DNA of 64,000 nt from Turbatrix aceti. Its lineage: Eukaryota; Nematoda; Chromadorea; Rhabditida; Panagrolaimidae. The translations under genes and the position numbers were made by a program. The stretch is from NCBI GenBank assembly GCA_963969345.1, contig OZ017770.1:10720180-10784179 (forward strand), given 5' to 3'. The notes beneath the pieces are model-generated. The model saw only the letters and a program-made list of their open reading frames with translations, ran no database searches and had not been told where the DNA came from. This document shows, piece after piece, positions 9,227 through 24,840 of the stretch. The stretch's first letter is position 1; the number at the start of each line of letters is the position of its first letter.

Positions 9227-12200
9227 CGGTGAAAATTTTGAATTCAGTTTTATCATTGATGTCGATTGGAGACTGCGGTTACATAGGATTGATTTTAAGA
9301 ACAACGCAATTGTCGTTTCCCCGAATCCGCAAACTGGCCTGCGCGGATGGCTGCTCAGTTTACGGATATTTTTTGATGCCAAAGGCTGCAAGTGATCGTG
9401 TAATCGATATAAACCCTGAAAACCAATTTTTAATTGCTAGTTTTCAGTAGGTCGTGCCGGGCGGACATTCAAGATTTTGTGAGTGCACTAACAAAAACTT
9501 GTCTACCTCAGTTTAAAAAAAGGCTTATTTTTCGCCTTCCACAATTTGTCTAGTAGGAGGTCGTCGTTCTGACAGTTGCTTTGCATGCACGAGGACAGTT
9601 TTTTTTAATTTGTGTTTAATTTCCTACCTCATTTTTTTAAATTATTTGAATGAAAATTTTTAAAGGCAACAAAAAATTCTTCTTCCCGAAGTTTATTTAT
9701 ACAAATGTTAGAAGATGACAAACAGTTTATTTATACAAAGGCTAGAAGGCGTGAAGTGACGTAGCAACCATTTTTGTAAACAACCCATCGTGACGGTTGG
9801 CATTTGCATATCATTGCTGATACGGACACATCCTTGATACAAATTAAAAATATATAGTTGCAGTTTTTTTGTTTCGCATGTCGGTTATTTTCTTCAAAAA
9901 TTCACAACTGTTTGAAATTTTTTGTGTATACTTTACGACACTAAATCAGTCAGTTATTTTGTTTCATTGCGCATATTGTTGCAATATATAAATGTTTAGA
10001 AAAAAATATATATCTGAACATTTGCAATATAGTTTTGTATTTATGATACAGTTATGTACTTTTGATACGCGGAGACGAAGCTGTGGGTCATAAATGCATA
10101 CAAAGAGGAAACCAGTTACTTTATGTTGACTATTTAATTGAATCCTTTTCATTTTTTATTTAACATAAAATAATATTGTTTTAAACAGTCTAGAAAAATA
10201 AAGTCAAATAAAATATGTGTTTTAAATGTTTTAAATAGCTTAAAAGCATTGTGTCGCTGCCTTGCCCGTACTGACAGTTTTTTAAGTAAAAAATTAATAA
10301 AAGTTTTCTAAATTTTATACTAAGCGCCGTACCAAGTCATTCAGTTTTTGTCTTTTTTTTATAAAAACCTCGTTGCGTGAAAAAAATTATTTAATACAAA
10401 CTATCAATTTCAAGTTTTTGGTTGACGGCAGTTTTTGATTAAACAAATAAATAACTTTTTTTTCAGGTTTTAAAGAAACCTATGGTTAACGGGGCGAACA
10501 CATGCCAGGAAACTATAAAAAGTTTGATGAATAAATTTGAAATGTCAAACTGAATCCAAGTGCAGTTTTCTTTCAGAACACGACACGCTAGCGTCGCTGT
10601 CTTAAACATTGGACAAGTTTGAGTTTTACTTTAACCTTTTGAACATAGAAAAGGGGACCTGAGTGGCAGGGGGACTGCGGGACAATTTCACCCCCGCAGT
10701 CTTCCCACACTTCCTCCACGGACCAAATTGACTGGACAGTTTATATTGGCAGTAACAAACACGACAGTTATACACCCTTCAACAACCAGTTGTCTAGTTG
10801 ACCGACAGACAACTGGCAATGCATAAACATGCCATCCAGTTTATCCCCGCCCACAAACAATTCAAATAGTGATCCGAAGCAACAAGCAGCCAGTTTTTGG
10901 TACACTTACATATGTTTGTGACAGACAATTTCTGGTTAATTTTTCATAACAAATGTTACACAACGCAGTTAAAAATAAAAATAAAAATTTAAGTTGTTCA
11001 GAATATTGATACGTATCGCCCAGTTAACTTTTATTATAAAACAAAATATTGAAGAAATATGTAAGTGTAGCACAGCACAGTTTAAAAAAATATTTGTAGT
11101 TTTTGCAAGAAAAGTGTACCAGTTTGATATATTTTTCAATACAGTTAATTTTTTCAGTGCTGTTTTATTTTTTTACCGTAGAAATATTTTGTAATATAGA
11201 AAATACAGTTTTAAATCTTTTTTTATAAAAATATAAAGACCCTTAGTTTCTAAAAAAATATGACATGAAGCGAAAAACATAAATCATTGCAGTTTTTTGT
11301 TCATTGTTGTCCATGTAACAACCGAAATCATTGCAATACAAATTATCAGCGAAATGTTTTCCTATGCTGAATTTTTCCAACCACCTTACTCGACGCTACC
11401 AAAAACGATACTACCAAGACAGTTTATTTGAAAATTGGCGTTTTGTCATTGAGCAACTTGCATTTACCATTACAGTTCCAAGCAAATTTTCTATAACAAT
11501 TTTCTTTTTTTTTGTAAAAATAATTTGTAAAAATTTTGTAAAAAAAAATTTCAAAGAAAAATTGTTTTTAACTGATTATGCCAAGTTTCTATAAAAATTT
11601 AAAAAAACAACAAAAAAACAAATCATTACAGTTTTTTGTTCAATTTAAAATGCATTAGTTTTTATAATTAATTTCCTGCTAAAAGCTAAAATAAGCGTTA
11701 CAACAATCTAATATTTTTTGAACGCACTTTCAAGTCCAGTTAACAGTTTTCTTTAAAATTGGCGTTTGGTCATTGAGATTTAAAAAATAATTATAAAAAA
11801 ATTTTAAGTAAACATAGTTTTGTTGAACGGCACGCATTCACTTTTGCAGCACGTGTTTTTAAAAAAGAAAAATGTTGGAGTTTTTGTAATTTGCCAAAGC
11901 CTGACAAATTTTTATGTATAGTTTAATAAATCTTGTACTACCAATGCACAGTTAAAATTTTTTATCTATGCATAGAAACCAACTTGTATGAAAAATAAAA
12001 ACAAACATTTGAATCACAGGACACCCAACAAGTTATTTTTTTGGAAAAAACGTAATTTTTTTGAAGCACTAGAAGCGTCATCAGTTATTTCTTTTATTTT
12101 TTAAACACTGACAAGCCGTTGTGTTTAAAAAATAACACTGACAAGCCGTTGTGTTTAAAATGTGTGGCGCGTCTACAAGGAAATCAAGGTCGAGGTTCGA

Positions 12201-15200
12201 TCCCGCTTGGGCGCAGCGGTCTTCTACAACTCATTCTCATTCGTCATCATCCAATCGAAAAACACACCACACCAAAAACACGTCCCGTCCCCTGTAAGAG
12301 CTGCGAACTCAGGGTGCACGTATCGCAAAGACATCCGTTCCGGATGGGCCCCTCTACGTACGAGTCGCCATCATCATCTTCATCACCTTCTGACTGTTCA
12401 TTGTAGTGTTGTATGTATGATATGGTGCGTACGAGTTAGAGAATAAATGAATGAATGAATGAATGAAATGACAAGCCGTTCTAGAAAATTGTTCAGTTAT
12501 TTTGCATTCTACTATAAAATAAGGCTTTGAGCTATAAAAAAAATAAAAATAAAAAATTAATTGTTGCCAATTCAGTTTAAAAAAATTATGTGGTTATGTT
12601 GTTAAGTTTTTTTTGCAAATTGAAACAAAACATTAATACGGTGCAGCGAATTATGATGTTTAGGTGATAATGAGCCAGACATTTCTAAAACTTTGTTCAT
12701 TTAATATTGGTTGTTGTCCATGTAACAACAGAAGTCAATGCAATACAAACTATCAGCGAAATGTTTTTCTATGCTGAATTTTTCCAACCACCTTACTCGA
12801 CGCTACCAAAAACGATACTACCAAGACAGTTTGTAACTCAAAATAACTCAAAATAACTCAAAATTGTAAATGTATTTACATGTGTCGAACAACAAATATA
12901 CAAAACTCAGCCAAAAATAATAAAATTGTAAATCAGTTATTTCTTTTGTGTAGCAGTGCAATAGAGAATTACTATATCCAAAAAACAAGTTTGACGCGCA
13001 AGTAAAAGTAAAAAAAGAATGTCTTTCTACAGTTTTTTTTATTTTCAATCCCCCTTTATTGCTATTATCTCAAACAATTAACGTATAAATTTTAGCAAAT
13101 TATGGGTGCATAAAAAACCTTAAATGTTAAACAGTTTTTTTACTTTCAGAAAACAAATACGTAGAGAAAAAGCTTGCACTCAGTTAACTTTTACTTTTTT
13201 TAATTTTTAAAAAACGAAATATGAATGAAACAACGGGGGACAATGAAATACAAAATTGTACATATTTTTTTCCTGACTAGTTTCATTTGATCGCAACAGT
13301 TGACAAAAAAGTATAAAAACTAACGAGGCCATGCACTAAATATTTTTGAACGGTTTTCACAAGTTCTACAAAAAATGCAGTTTTTTTAAATCGTTAAATT
13401 CTTTATTTAATAATATTCAATAATATTTACAATTTATAATTACAATTTGAAAAGAACGCGTCGATACTTTTGGATATATGTATTTCTGCAGCAGTTTTCT
13501 AATCGTTTTATTACCATGAACAAAATCTTTTTTTCATGGCACCGTGGTGCAGTAAAACTTAATTTTTTTACTACATTTAAAACTTATTTATTTTCAGTTA
13601 ATAATTATCATTTGCGTAATGTAGTTTTGCGTAAGCTGCACTCACACTTACATAGGTGTCAGAGCATCTCGGGTCTCTGAAAACTATTTAAAAGAAAAAT
13701 GCTACACACCTTATACTTTCTCAGTTATTTTTTAAATTCTGATAAAAAAATAATTGTACAGAAATTGTTTTATTTTAAATAAGTGTTGCACTGCACTGTT
13801 CAAAAAGAAAATGTAAAGTTTTTGCAAAAAAAACAAGTTTACCAGTTTTAAAGTACAAGGCTTACGAGCTAAGGGACAAATAATAGGTAGCGGGCACACA
13901 GGATGTGAGGAGACCAAGGACTGACTAGATTGCCTGCCGCAGCGACTTGGTCAGTCGCGGGGGCAGGACAATCGAGTAGCGCTGACAGAGCGCATAAGAT
14001 GCAATCTTTGGGCGCTACAAATCAATGGTGACATTAATGGTGACTACTAGGGGAAACGTCAGCCGTACACCCTTACGTTCACCCTCACCACACTACGTTA
14101 TTTGTATAAACAAGTTTGTTTTTCAGTACAGTTAAACTTTAAAAATATTTTTTAATTCTTCGACTTCATCGGCAGTTTTTTTTTAATAAATACTTTTTTT
14201 TATAAATAGTACATTTATGTAAATCTATTTGTTATTATTCTGTTTCACAACGTACTCTTTTTTTTTCAGTTAATTCTTTTTAAAACAAAAATATACAAAA
14301 ACTGACAAACCGCCAAAAAATCGTAAATAGATGTATTTAGTACGATTTTTGTATAATCAAGTTTTGTTCTTTGTAGCCAATGTGGGCATCCAGTTTATTT
14401 TTATCCGTCGTGCAATTGGTTTTGCTCTGGTTTCAGGATTAAAAAAATTGGCACTGTGGCCAATTCAGTTTTCAAGCATTACAAAAAACTATATGATCGC
14501 ACAAACACGTTATTGCATGTCGTTTATGATTTTGAATGCTCTGAACGAATTTATAGACAGTTTATTCATTTAGATATAAATCATAAAAGAAATAAAATTT
14601 TTGCCGGACTTCAAAGTTTGATCAAGATCGGCGGTAACAAGCGCGACAGGCTAGCGTCGTTTTTTTAACATCAGACAAGCATGAGCTTTACGTAACCCTT
14701 TTGTACGTCTTTCCTCTTTGGGCCTAATTGACTGAACAGTTTATTCTGAGATTGACAGCAACACAGCAAAAAAATGATGACAAAGAAGATAAGAAGATAG
14801 GGAACGATGAGCAAGACGGACACATGCTTTTGTGCAAGAATAAAAAGACAAACAGTTATTTATGTGAGCTATCATAGCTCGACAAAAGCGCTGCATCAAA
14901 CGTATCAACCTGAATGCATCCGGTAAAATAAAAAAGCAGGCTTCACCAGATTAACGAAAAAAGCGCAGACAGCAGAATAATTTTGAAAGAAATACATAGA
15001 CAACCACCTTTACTTCGAAACGACCGAGTTGACACGATCGACTGCTGCGCACAATCATGCCAAAACACACTAGTTGGGAGAACAATTCGGTTGATCACCG
15101 TTTAACATAATCGATACAAAAAGGCATAACAAAAAGAAGATGTGAACATAACAACAATCTGTCAGACAAGTATTTATACGAGTAAAACAATAGTGATGGA

Positions 15201-18200
15201 TAGCCGTCAACAAATACATATATGTAAATAAAGAACGCCGGGTAAAACGTAAGAACAAAAATTGAGCAGCAGAAACAATCAACCAAATCCCCCCCCTCTC
15301 CCCTATTGACCAAAAAGCACATGCTGTGCCCGATGCAACATAATCATAATAAACCATCTACAGTTAAATTTTAATAAATAAAATATCAACATTCTTGTCA
15401 GTTTTTGTTATAACAAAAAAATATTCTCAATAAAAGGACAACGAAAGCTAAAACAAAAATTCGCAAATGCGAAGCTGATAAGAAAGACTCCTACCGTTAC
15501 TCTACTAACCATGGTACGAAAACGCACGCTCTGTTTTTTGTAGTAGTATAGAACGGAGTTTCAAATCGGCTTTTTTTTGTTTCAGTTTATTTGGGAGCAT
15601 CTAGCCCCCAAATAAACTGGAAACATTGAAGAATTTGTAAGCGCACTAACAAAAAAGCATCTTGTCTACCCCAGTTTCAAATTAAAAATGGCTTAATTTT
15701 GCCTTGGCCTATTTGTACAGTCGTAGGTCGTTGTTCTGACTTGCCTCTCTCAATGTTTCTTGACTAGTTCGGCATTCCAGTTATTTAAAAAATAATTATA
15801 AAAAAATTAAAAGTAAACAGTTTTCTTTTTTTTGAACGGCACGTATTTTGTTTTTCCATTTTGTCTTATGCCGCGGATACAACAGTTCTGATTTTGGAAA
15901 AGAAAAGCACAATTTAGTAAAAAAATGCTTGTGCTCTTGTATTGTGTCGACGCCCTACCTCTACTATCAGCTATAAACAATTTATACTGATTAATTGAGC
16001 GGCGGACAACGAAAGCTAAAACAAAAATTCGCAAATGCGAAGCTGATAAGAAAGACTTCTACCGTTACTCTACTAACCATGGTACGGAGTTCGAAAACGC
16101 ACGCTCTGTTTTTTGTAGTAGTATAGAACGGAGTTTCAAATCGGCTTTTTTTTGTTTCCTATTGTTTTTATCACGATGCCAAAGCTTGGTGAGATATTTT
16201 CTCTTTTGACTCAAGAGACATTTCACCACAGTACTTAACCAAGTGCCAGCTATTTGACTGAAAAAAAAGGACCACACATCTCTTTGACTGGGTGTACAAC
16301 GGCTGCATCTTAACGAACAACAAAGCAAAGGGGGGAGGGGGGGGGGGCTCACCAAACGCAAAAGCACTACAGTGTGCGTAGTATATTACAGCAAGTGCAA
16401 AAAATGGGATTACACCGTCAACGCGTCATGAAAATGGAAATTGGTAAAAATGGACACGCACCGGCAAATGGGACCCCCTCCCCCACGGTACTGTACCAAA
16501 GTGACAGAGGACCAAACTCCGACACGTTACCTAATAAACAACAATTAAAATGCATTACTCTGAAACCTGAGTAGTTTCTGGAATTTATATATTACACCGA
16601 AAACAACCCACTTCATCGAGTCAAGTATCGTTGTCTTTTTCTCAACAGAAAATTAAAAAAAGTTGTCTAATGACCCAAAACCTAATCACCGAGGCAACCA
16701 TACAACTGACTTAAATCAGGCGTTAATGTGCTGCTCGCAGCATAAAACGCATCCTGCCGAGGTCGGCACAGATAATCCGTTAAGCTAGCGTCCGGCTGAC
16801 CACTGCAAAAGCTATGGATTCTAGCCATTTGGCAGTGAATCTCATTATAATAACCAACACAAAAGAGAAACTAGATCCTTTAAAAGTTGCCAAAAGTACT
16901 TGCAAAAACTATGACACTTCCAAAGCCAAGGCGTAATTAATCGATATAATTCTTGATGGAGAATTTAATAAAAATATAAAAACATAGGGTTGCCACATTT
17001 CGATCAATTTTTGTTGTCGATCAAGTCCAAATGCAAAATAAAAAAATTCAAAAATACATACTTCGTAGACGACAACCTATTACTCGTAATGCATGCGCGT
17101 CCGTTGTCGGCTTCTCGCCGTTCGTCCAGATAGCTAGCGTTTTACCTGACAAATTAGAAATTCGTTGTGAATACTGAGCACCAAAATTGGTACATGCGAG
17201 CTTTGATCGGGATCCCTACGACACTTCTGGGCTTAAAAATCACAGAAACGAAGCAGATATCCGAGCACAGCCGAATGATGCCTGATACGCTCTTTGGTGA
17301 ACCGATTGTGAAGAGCAGAAGCCTAGCCAAAAAAGAACACGACGATGAAAAGAAATTTGGAAAACACGTAAGCTGTCTTGCAAGCCACCATTTGGATTTC
17401 TAAACCAAAATCGTCTTCGTTGATGTCCGGCTTGCGTAACTCTTCAAATTACGCCAGCCGGACCCTATCTTGGCACTGTTCCCAGTGCCGTACCCCCCTC
17501 TTCCCTTTTTTTCACCTAGTATAAGAAACCTAAAGGACAACAAATATATATGTTGTATTTCAAAAAGTACCGTTATCACTGATCCCATCTGGCTGACAGG
17601 TAAACGGGAACAAAGCCAGACTCTGATGCTGAAACCAGTTTGCGGGCAAATAAGCAAGCTTTCGATGGTGACATACTGCACTATTCGCCAGTATTGTTTT
17701 TCGACGTTTAATAAAACCGATCGGGTAAACCATCACTCGCACTCCCTTTGCAGCCGTCGACGAACTGTGTAAAATGCCTACAAGTCCATTAATTGTTTCC
17801 GCCCCTAACAATATGGCGATCTGCCGTACTGACAGCCCCGGATGGGTGAATGCCAGTGTTTTGCCGACAAATATTTAGGTCAAAATTTATCAAAGTCTAA
17901 ATCAAAACATACGATATGGGATTCTTAGCCATTGCTAGATTAGACGTGCTCAGCATCTGTAAAACATAACCAAAATTCCACAACGCACGTAGATTCCCTG
18001 TTTTAGGCAGCCGACGAAAAAAATGCTAAAAAAACTCATCGTGCCCGTTCCTCCTTGCCTCCAGTCAGAAGTGCGTCTGCTTCGTGATCGGCGGAAGGAA
18101 TCCTTCTAACAAGGTGTGAAGACAATAGAAACAAAAAATAGACGAAAAACGTAGGCCGGAAGCAGAAAGAAAGATTCATTGTAATCGGAGGTAAGCAAAT

Positions 18201-18490
18201 GTAAACAAGTCGATGCAAACTCATTGTTCTTGTGAAAACTCTCAACGCGAAAATTCCGAACGCGAGTAACATCTTCGTTCGACGAAAAGTATTACTTCTC
18301 GTCAAAAATATCAGTTTTTTCTTTCTTTCAGCCTTGCCTGCGGATTTCTTGATCAATTTGCATAGCGGTTTCTTGTTTTGGACTGCTCGACCTAGGGTTT
18401 GACGGATTTGATGATCATGATTCACAGTTTTTGCATGGGGGTAATGATACTTTTTTGGGCCAGTGTTTTTTGAATGCAAAAGGATTAAAG
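9227..18490 (+). repeat. Macrosatellite unit 2 (9264 bp)
   Basis: This full-length copy is the best reference for the repeat. It contains the CAGTT-rich domain, the SINE, the hinge (14763-15347) and an intact version of the tract that is damaged in unit 1. It abuts units 1 and 3 directly with no spacer. Confidence 0.97.
12121..12468 (+). mobile_element. tRNA-derived SINE, macrosatellite unit 2
   Basis: The same insertion as in unit 1, at the same place in the unit, with the same 30-bp 5' duplication and flanking 12-bp repeats. It was therefore copied with the unit and is not an independent insertion. Confidence 0.9.
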
Positions 18491-21400
18491 CGGTGAAAAT
18501 TTTGAATTCAGTTTTATCATTGATGTCGATTGGAGACTGCGGTTACATAGGATTGATTTTAAGAACAACGCAATTGTCGTTTCCCCGAATCCGCAAACTG
18601 GCCTGCGCGGATGGCTGCTCAGTTTACGGATATTTTTTGATGCCAAAGGCTGCAAGTGATCGTGTAATCGATATAAACCCTGAAAACCAATTTTTAATTG
18701 CTAGTTTTCAGTAGGTCGTGCCGGGCGGACATTCAAGATTTTGTGAGTGCACTAACAAAAACTTGTCTACCTCAGTTTAAAAAAATGCTTATTTTTCGCC
18801 TTCCACAATTTGTCTAGTAGGAGGTCGTCGTTCTGACAGTTGCTTTGCATGCACGAGGACAGTTTTTTTTAATTTGTGTTTAATTTCCTACCTCATTTTT
18901 TTAAATTATTTGAATGAAAATTTTTAAAGGCAACAAAAAATTCTTCTTCCCGAAGTTTATTTATACAAATGTTAGAAGATGACAAACAGTTTATTTATAC
19001 AAAGGCTAGAAGGCGTGAAGTGACGTAGCAACCATTTTTGTAAACAACCCATCGTGACGGTTGGCATTTGCATATCATTGCTGATACGGACACATCCTTG
19101 ATACAAATTAAAAATATATAGTTGCAGTTTTTTTGTTTCGCATGTCGGTTATTTTCTTCAAAAATTCACAACTGTTTGAAATTTTTTGTGTATACTTTAC
19201 GACACTAAATCAGTCAGTTATTTTGTTTCATTGCGCATATTGTTGCAATATATAAATGTTTAGAAAAAAATATATATCTGAACATTTGCAATATAGTTTT
19301 GTATTTATGATACAGTTATGTACTTTTGATACGCGGAGACGAAGCTGTGGGTCATAAATGCATACAAAGAGGAAACCAGTTACTTTATGTTGACTATTTA
19401 ATTGAATCCTTTTCATTTTTTATTTAACATAAAATAATATTGTTTTAAACAGTCTAGAAAAATAAAGTCAAATAAAATATGTGTTTTAAATGTTTTAAAT
19501 AGCTTAAAAGCATTGTGTCGCTGCCTTGCCCGTACTGACAGTTTTTTAAGTAAAAAATTAATAAAAGTTTTCTAAATTTTATACTAAGCGCCGTACCAAG
19601 TCATTCAGTTTTTGTCTTTTTTTTATAAAAACCTCGTTGCGTGAAAAAAATTATTTAATACAAACTATCAATTTCAAGTTTTTGGTTGACGGCAGTTTTT
19701 GATTAAACAAATAAATAACTTTTTTTTCAGGTTTTAAAGAAACCTATGGTTAACGGGGCGAACACATGCCAGGAAACTATAAAAAGTTTGATGAATAAAT
19801 TTGAAATGTCAAACTGAATCCAAGTGCAGTTTTCTTTCAGAACACGACACGCTAGCGTCGCTGTCTTAAACATTGGACAAGTTTGAGTTTTACTTTAACC
19901 TTTTGAACATAGAAAAGGGGACCTGAGTGGCAGGGGGACTGCGGGACAATTTCACCCCCGCAGTCTTCCCACACTTCCTCCACGGACCAAATTGACTGGA
20001 CAGTTTATATTGGCAGTAACAAACACGACAGTTATACACCCTTCAACAACCAGTTGTCTAGTTGACCGACAGACAACTGGCAATGCATAAACATGCCATC
20101 CAGTTTATCCCCGCCCACAAACAATTCAAATAGTGATCCGAAGCAACAAGCAGCCAGTTTTTGGTACACTTACATATGTTTGTGACAGACAATTTCTGGT
20201 TAATTTTTCATAACAAATGTTACACAACGCAGTTAAAAATAAAAATAAAAATTTAAGTTGTTCAGAATATTGATACGTATCGCCCAGTTAACTTTTATTA
20301 TAAAACAAAATATTGAAGAAATATGTAAGTGTAGCACAGCACAGTTTAAAAAAATATTTGTAGTTTTTGCAAGAAAAGTGTACCAGTTTGATATATTTTT
20401 CAATACAGTTAATTTTTTCAGTGCTGTTTTATTTTTTTACCGTAGAAATATTTTGTAATATAGAAAATACAGTTTTAAATCTTTTTTTATAAAAATATAA
20501 AGACCCTTAGTTTCTAAAAAAATATGACATGAAGCGAAAAACATAAATCATTGCAGTTTTTTGTTCATTGTTGTCCATGTAACAACCGAAATCATTGCAA
20601 TACAAATTATCAGCGAAATGTTTTCCTATGCTGAATTTTTCCAACCACCTTACTCGACGCTACCAAAAACGATACTACCAAGACAGTTTATTTGAAAATT
20701 GGCGTTTTGTCATTGAGCAACTTGCATTTACCATTACAGTTCCAAGCAAATTTTCTATAACAATTTTCTTTTTTTTTGTAAAAATAATTTGTAAAAATTT
20801 TGTAAAAAAAAATTTCAAAGAAAAATTGTTTTTAACTGATTATGCCAAGTTTCTATAAAAATTTAAAAAAACAACAAAAAAACAAATCATTACAGTTTTT
20901 TGTTCAATTTAAAATGCATTAGTTTTTATAATTAATTTCCTGCTAAAAGCTAAAATAAGCGTTACAACAATCTAATATTTTTTGAACGCACTTTCAAGTC
21001 CAGTTAACAGTTTTCTTTAAAATTGGCGTTTGGTCATTGAGATTTAAAAAATAATTATAAAAAAATTTTAAGTAAACATAGTTTTGTTGAACGGCACGCA
21101 TTCACTTTTGCAGCACGTGTTTTTAAAAAAGAAAAATGTTGGAGTTTTTGTAATTTGCCAAAGCCTGACAAATTTTTATGTATAGTTTAATAAATCTTGT
21201 ACTACCAATGCACAGTTAAAATTTTTTATCTATGCATAGAAACCAACTTGTATGAAAAATAAAAACAAACATTTGAATCACAGGACACCCAACAAGTTAT
21301 TTTTTTGGAAAAAACGTAATTTTTTTGAAGCACTAGAAGCGTCATCAGTTATTTCTTTTATTTTTTAAACACTGACAAGCCGTTGTGTTTAAAAAATAAC

Positions 21401-24400
21401 ACTGACAAGCCGTTGTGTTTAAAATGTGTGGCGCGTCTACAAGGAAATCAAGGTCGAGGTTCGATCCCGCTTGGGCGCAGCGGTCTTCTACAACTCATTC
21501 TCATTCGTCATCATCCAATCGAAAAACACACCACACCAAAAACACGTCCCGTCCCCTGTAAGAGCTGCGAACTCAGGGTGCACGTATCGCAAAGACATCC
21601 GTTCCGGATGGGCCCCTCTACGTACGAGTCGCCATCATCATCTTCATCACCTTCTGACTGTTCATTGTAGTGTTGTATGTATGATATGGTGCGTACGAGT
21701 TAGAGAATAAATGAATGAATGAATGAATGAAATGACAAGCCGTTCTAGAAAATTGTTCAGTTATTTTGCATTCTACTATAAAATAAGGCTTTGAGCTATA
21801 AAAAAAATAAAAATAAAAAATTAATTGTTGCCAATTCAGTTTAAAAAAATTATGTGGTTATGTTGTTAAGTTTTTTTTGCAAATTGAAACAAAACATTAA
21901 TACGGTGCAGCGAATTATGATGTTTAGGTGATAATGAGCCAGACATTTCTAAAACTTTGTTCATTTAATATTGGTTGTTGTCCATGTAACAACAGAAGTC
22001 AATGCAATACAAACTATCAGCGAAATGTTTTTCTATGCTGAATTTTTCCAACCACCTTACTCGACGCTACCAAAAACGATACTACCAAGACAGTTTGTAA
22101 CTCAAAATAACTCAAAATAACTCAAAATTGTAAATGTATTTACATGTGTCGAACAACAAATATACAAAACTCAGCCAAAAATAATAAAATTGTAAATCAG
22201 TTATTTCTTTTGTGTAGCAGTGCAATAGAGAATTACTATATCCAAAAAACAAGTTTGACGCGCAAGTAAAAGTAAAAAAAGAATGTCTTTCTACAGTTTT
22301 TTTTATTTTCAATCCCCCTTTATTGCTATTATCTCAAACAATTAACGTATAAATTTTAGCAAATTATGGGTGCATAAAAAACCTTAAATGTTAAACAGTT
22401 TTTTTACTTTCAGAAAACAAATACGTAGAGAAAAAGCTTGCACTCAGTTAACTTTTACTTTTTTTAATTTTTAAAAAACGAAATATGAATGAAACAACGG
22501 GGGACAATGAAATACAAAATTGTACATATTTTTTTCCTGACTAGTTTCATTTGATCGCAACAGTTGACAAAAAAGTATAAAAACTAACGAGGCCATGCAC
22601 TAAATATTTTTGAACGGTTTTCACAAGTTCTACAAAAAATGCAGTTTTTTTAAATCGTTAAATTCTTTATTTAATAATATTCAATAATATTTACAATTTA
22701 TAATTACAATTTGAAAAGAACGCGTCGATACTTTTGGATATATGTATTTCTGCAGCAGTTTTCTAATCGTTTTATTACCATGAACAAAATCTTTTTTTCA
22801 TGGCACCGTGGTGCAGTAAAACTTAATTTTTTTACTACATTTAAAACTTATTTATTTTCAGTTAATAATTATCATTTGCGTAATGTAGTTTTGCGTAAGC
22901 TGCACTCACACTTACATAGGTGTCAGAGCATCTCGGGTCTCTGAAAACTATTTAAAAGAAAAATGCTACACACCTTATACTTTCTCAGTTATTTTTTAAA
23001 TTCTGATAAAAAAATAATTGTACAGAAATTGTTTTATTTTAAATAAGTGTTGCACTGCACTGTTCAAAAAGAAAATGTAAAGTTTTTGCAAAAAAAACAA
23101 GTTTACCAGTTTTAAAGTACAAGGCTTACGAGCTAAGGGACAAATAATAGGGAGCGGGCACACAGGATGTGAGGAGACCAAGGACTGACTAGATTGCCTG
23201 CCGCAGCGACTTGGTCAGTCGCGGGGGCAGGACAATCGAGTAGCGCTGACAGAGCGCATAAGATGCAATCTTTGGGCGCTACAAATCAATGGTGACATTA
23301 ATGGTGACTACTAGGGGAAACGTCAGCCGTACACCCTTACGTTCACCCTCACCACACTACGTTATTTGTATAAACAAGTTTGTTTTTCAGTACAGTTAAA
23401 CTTTAAAAATATTTTTTAATTCTTCGACTTCATCGGCAGTTTTTTTTTAATAAATACTTTTTTTTATAAATAGTACATTTATGTAAATCTATTTGTTATT
23501 ATTCTGTTTCACAACGTACTCTTTTTTTTCAGTTAATTCTTTTTAAAACAAAAATATACAAAAACTGACAAACCGCCAAAAAATCGTAAATAGATGTATT
23601 TAGTACGATTTTTGTATAATCAAGTTTTGTTCTTTGTAGCCAATGTGGGCATCCAGTTTATTTTTATCCGTCGTGCAATTGGTTTTGCTCTGGTTTCAGG
23701 ATTAAAAAAATTGGCACTGTGGCCAATTCAGTTTTCAAGCATTACAAAAAACTATATGATCGCACAAACACGTTATTGCATGTCGTTTATGATTTTGAAT
23801 GCTCTGAACGAATTTATAGACAGTTTATTCATTTAGATATAAATCATAAAAGAAATAAAATTTTTGCCGGACTTCAAAGTTTGATCAAGATCGGCGGTAA
23901 CAAGCGCGACAGGCTAGCGTCGTTTTTTTAACATCAGACAAGCATGAGCTTTACGTAACCCTTTTGTACGTCTTTCCTCTTTGGGCCTAATTGACTGAAC
24001 AGTTTATTCTGAGATTGACAGCAACACAGCAAAAAAATGATGACAAAGAAGATAAGAAGATAGGGAACGATGAGCAAGACGGACACATGCTTTTGTGCAA
24101 GAAAAAAAAGACAAACAGTTATTTATGTGAGCTATCATAGCTCAACAAAAGCGCTGCATCAAACGTATCAACCTGAATGCATCCGGTAAAATAAAAAAGC
24201 AGGCTTCACCAGATTAACGAAAAAAACGCAGACAGCAGAATAATTTTGAAAGAAATACATAGACAACCACCTTTACTCCGAAACGACCGAGTTGACACGA
24301 TCGACTGCTGCGCACAATCATGCCAAAACACACTAGTTGGGAGAACAATTCGGTTGATCAACGTTTAACATAATCGATACAAAAAGGCATAACAAAAAGA

Positions 24401-24610
24401 AGATGTGAACATAACAACAATCTGTCAGACAAGTATTTATACGAGTAAAACAATAGTGATGGATAGCCGTCAACAAATACATATATGTAAATAAAGAACG
24501 CCGGGTAAAACGTAAGAACAAAAATTGAGCAGCAGAAACAATCAACCAAATCCCCCCCCTCTCCCCTATTGACCAAAAAGCACATGCTGTGCCTGATGCA
24601 ACATAATCAT
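18491..24610 (+). repeat. Macrosatellite unit 3, truncated
   Basis: Near-identical to the first 6.1 kb of unit 2 until the end of the hinge. At ACATAATCAT (24601-24610) it leaves the macrosatellite and continues as accessory sequence. The last ~600 bp already carry substitutions typical of the accessory copies (for example CTCAACAAAAG at 24142), which places the crossover inside the hinge. Confidence 0.93.
21385..21732 (+). mobile_element. tRNA-derived SINE, macrosatellite unit 3
   Basis: Third copy inherited by unit duplication; sequence, 5' duplication and (GAAT)n tail match units 1 and 2. Confidence 0.9.
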
Positions 24611-24834
24611 CAGCAATAACCACTTGTAAAAGGCAGCAAAGACCAACGCAGAATTCGTGATACAAAGTGAGTTCAACTCTACCAACTAGTGTGTTTTGGC
24701 ATGATTGTGGTACCCGTTTTCGCCTTTTCACCCCATGATCGAACTTTTGATGATCGGAGCTTGAACTCACCAGCGCATGCACGTTGTGTAAGAATCTTAA
24801 CAGCTTGATAAGACGATTAGTTTTAATATTGTTA
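24611..24834 (+). repeat. Start of accessory block
   Basis: This follows the sequence also found at 27639-27740 up to GGCATGATTGTG. It then changes to a stretch related to 27820-27905 (GCATGC-rich, ending in the LINE target). No gene is seen. Confidence 0.7.
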
Positions 24835-24840
24835 TCAAAA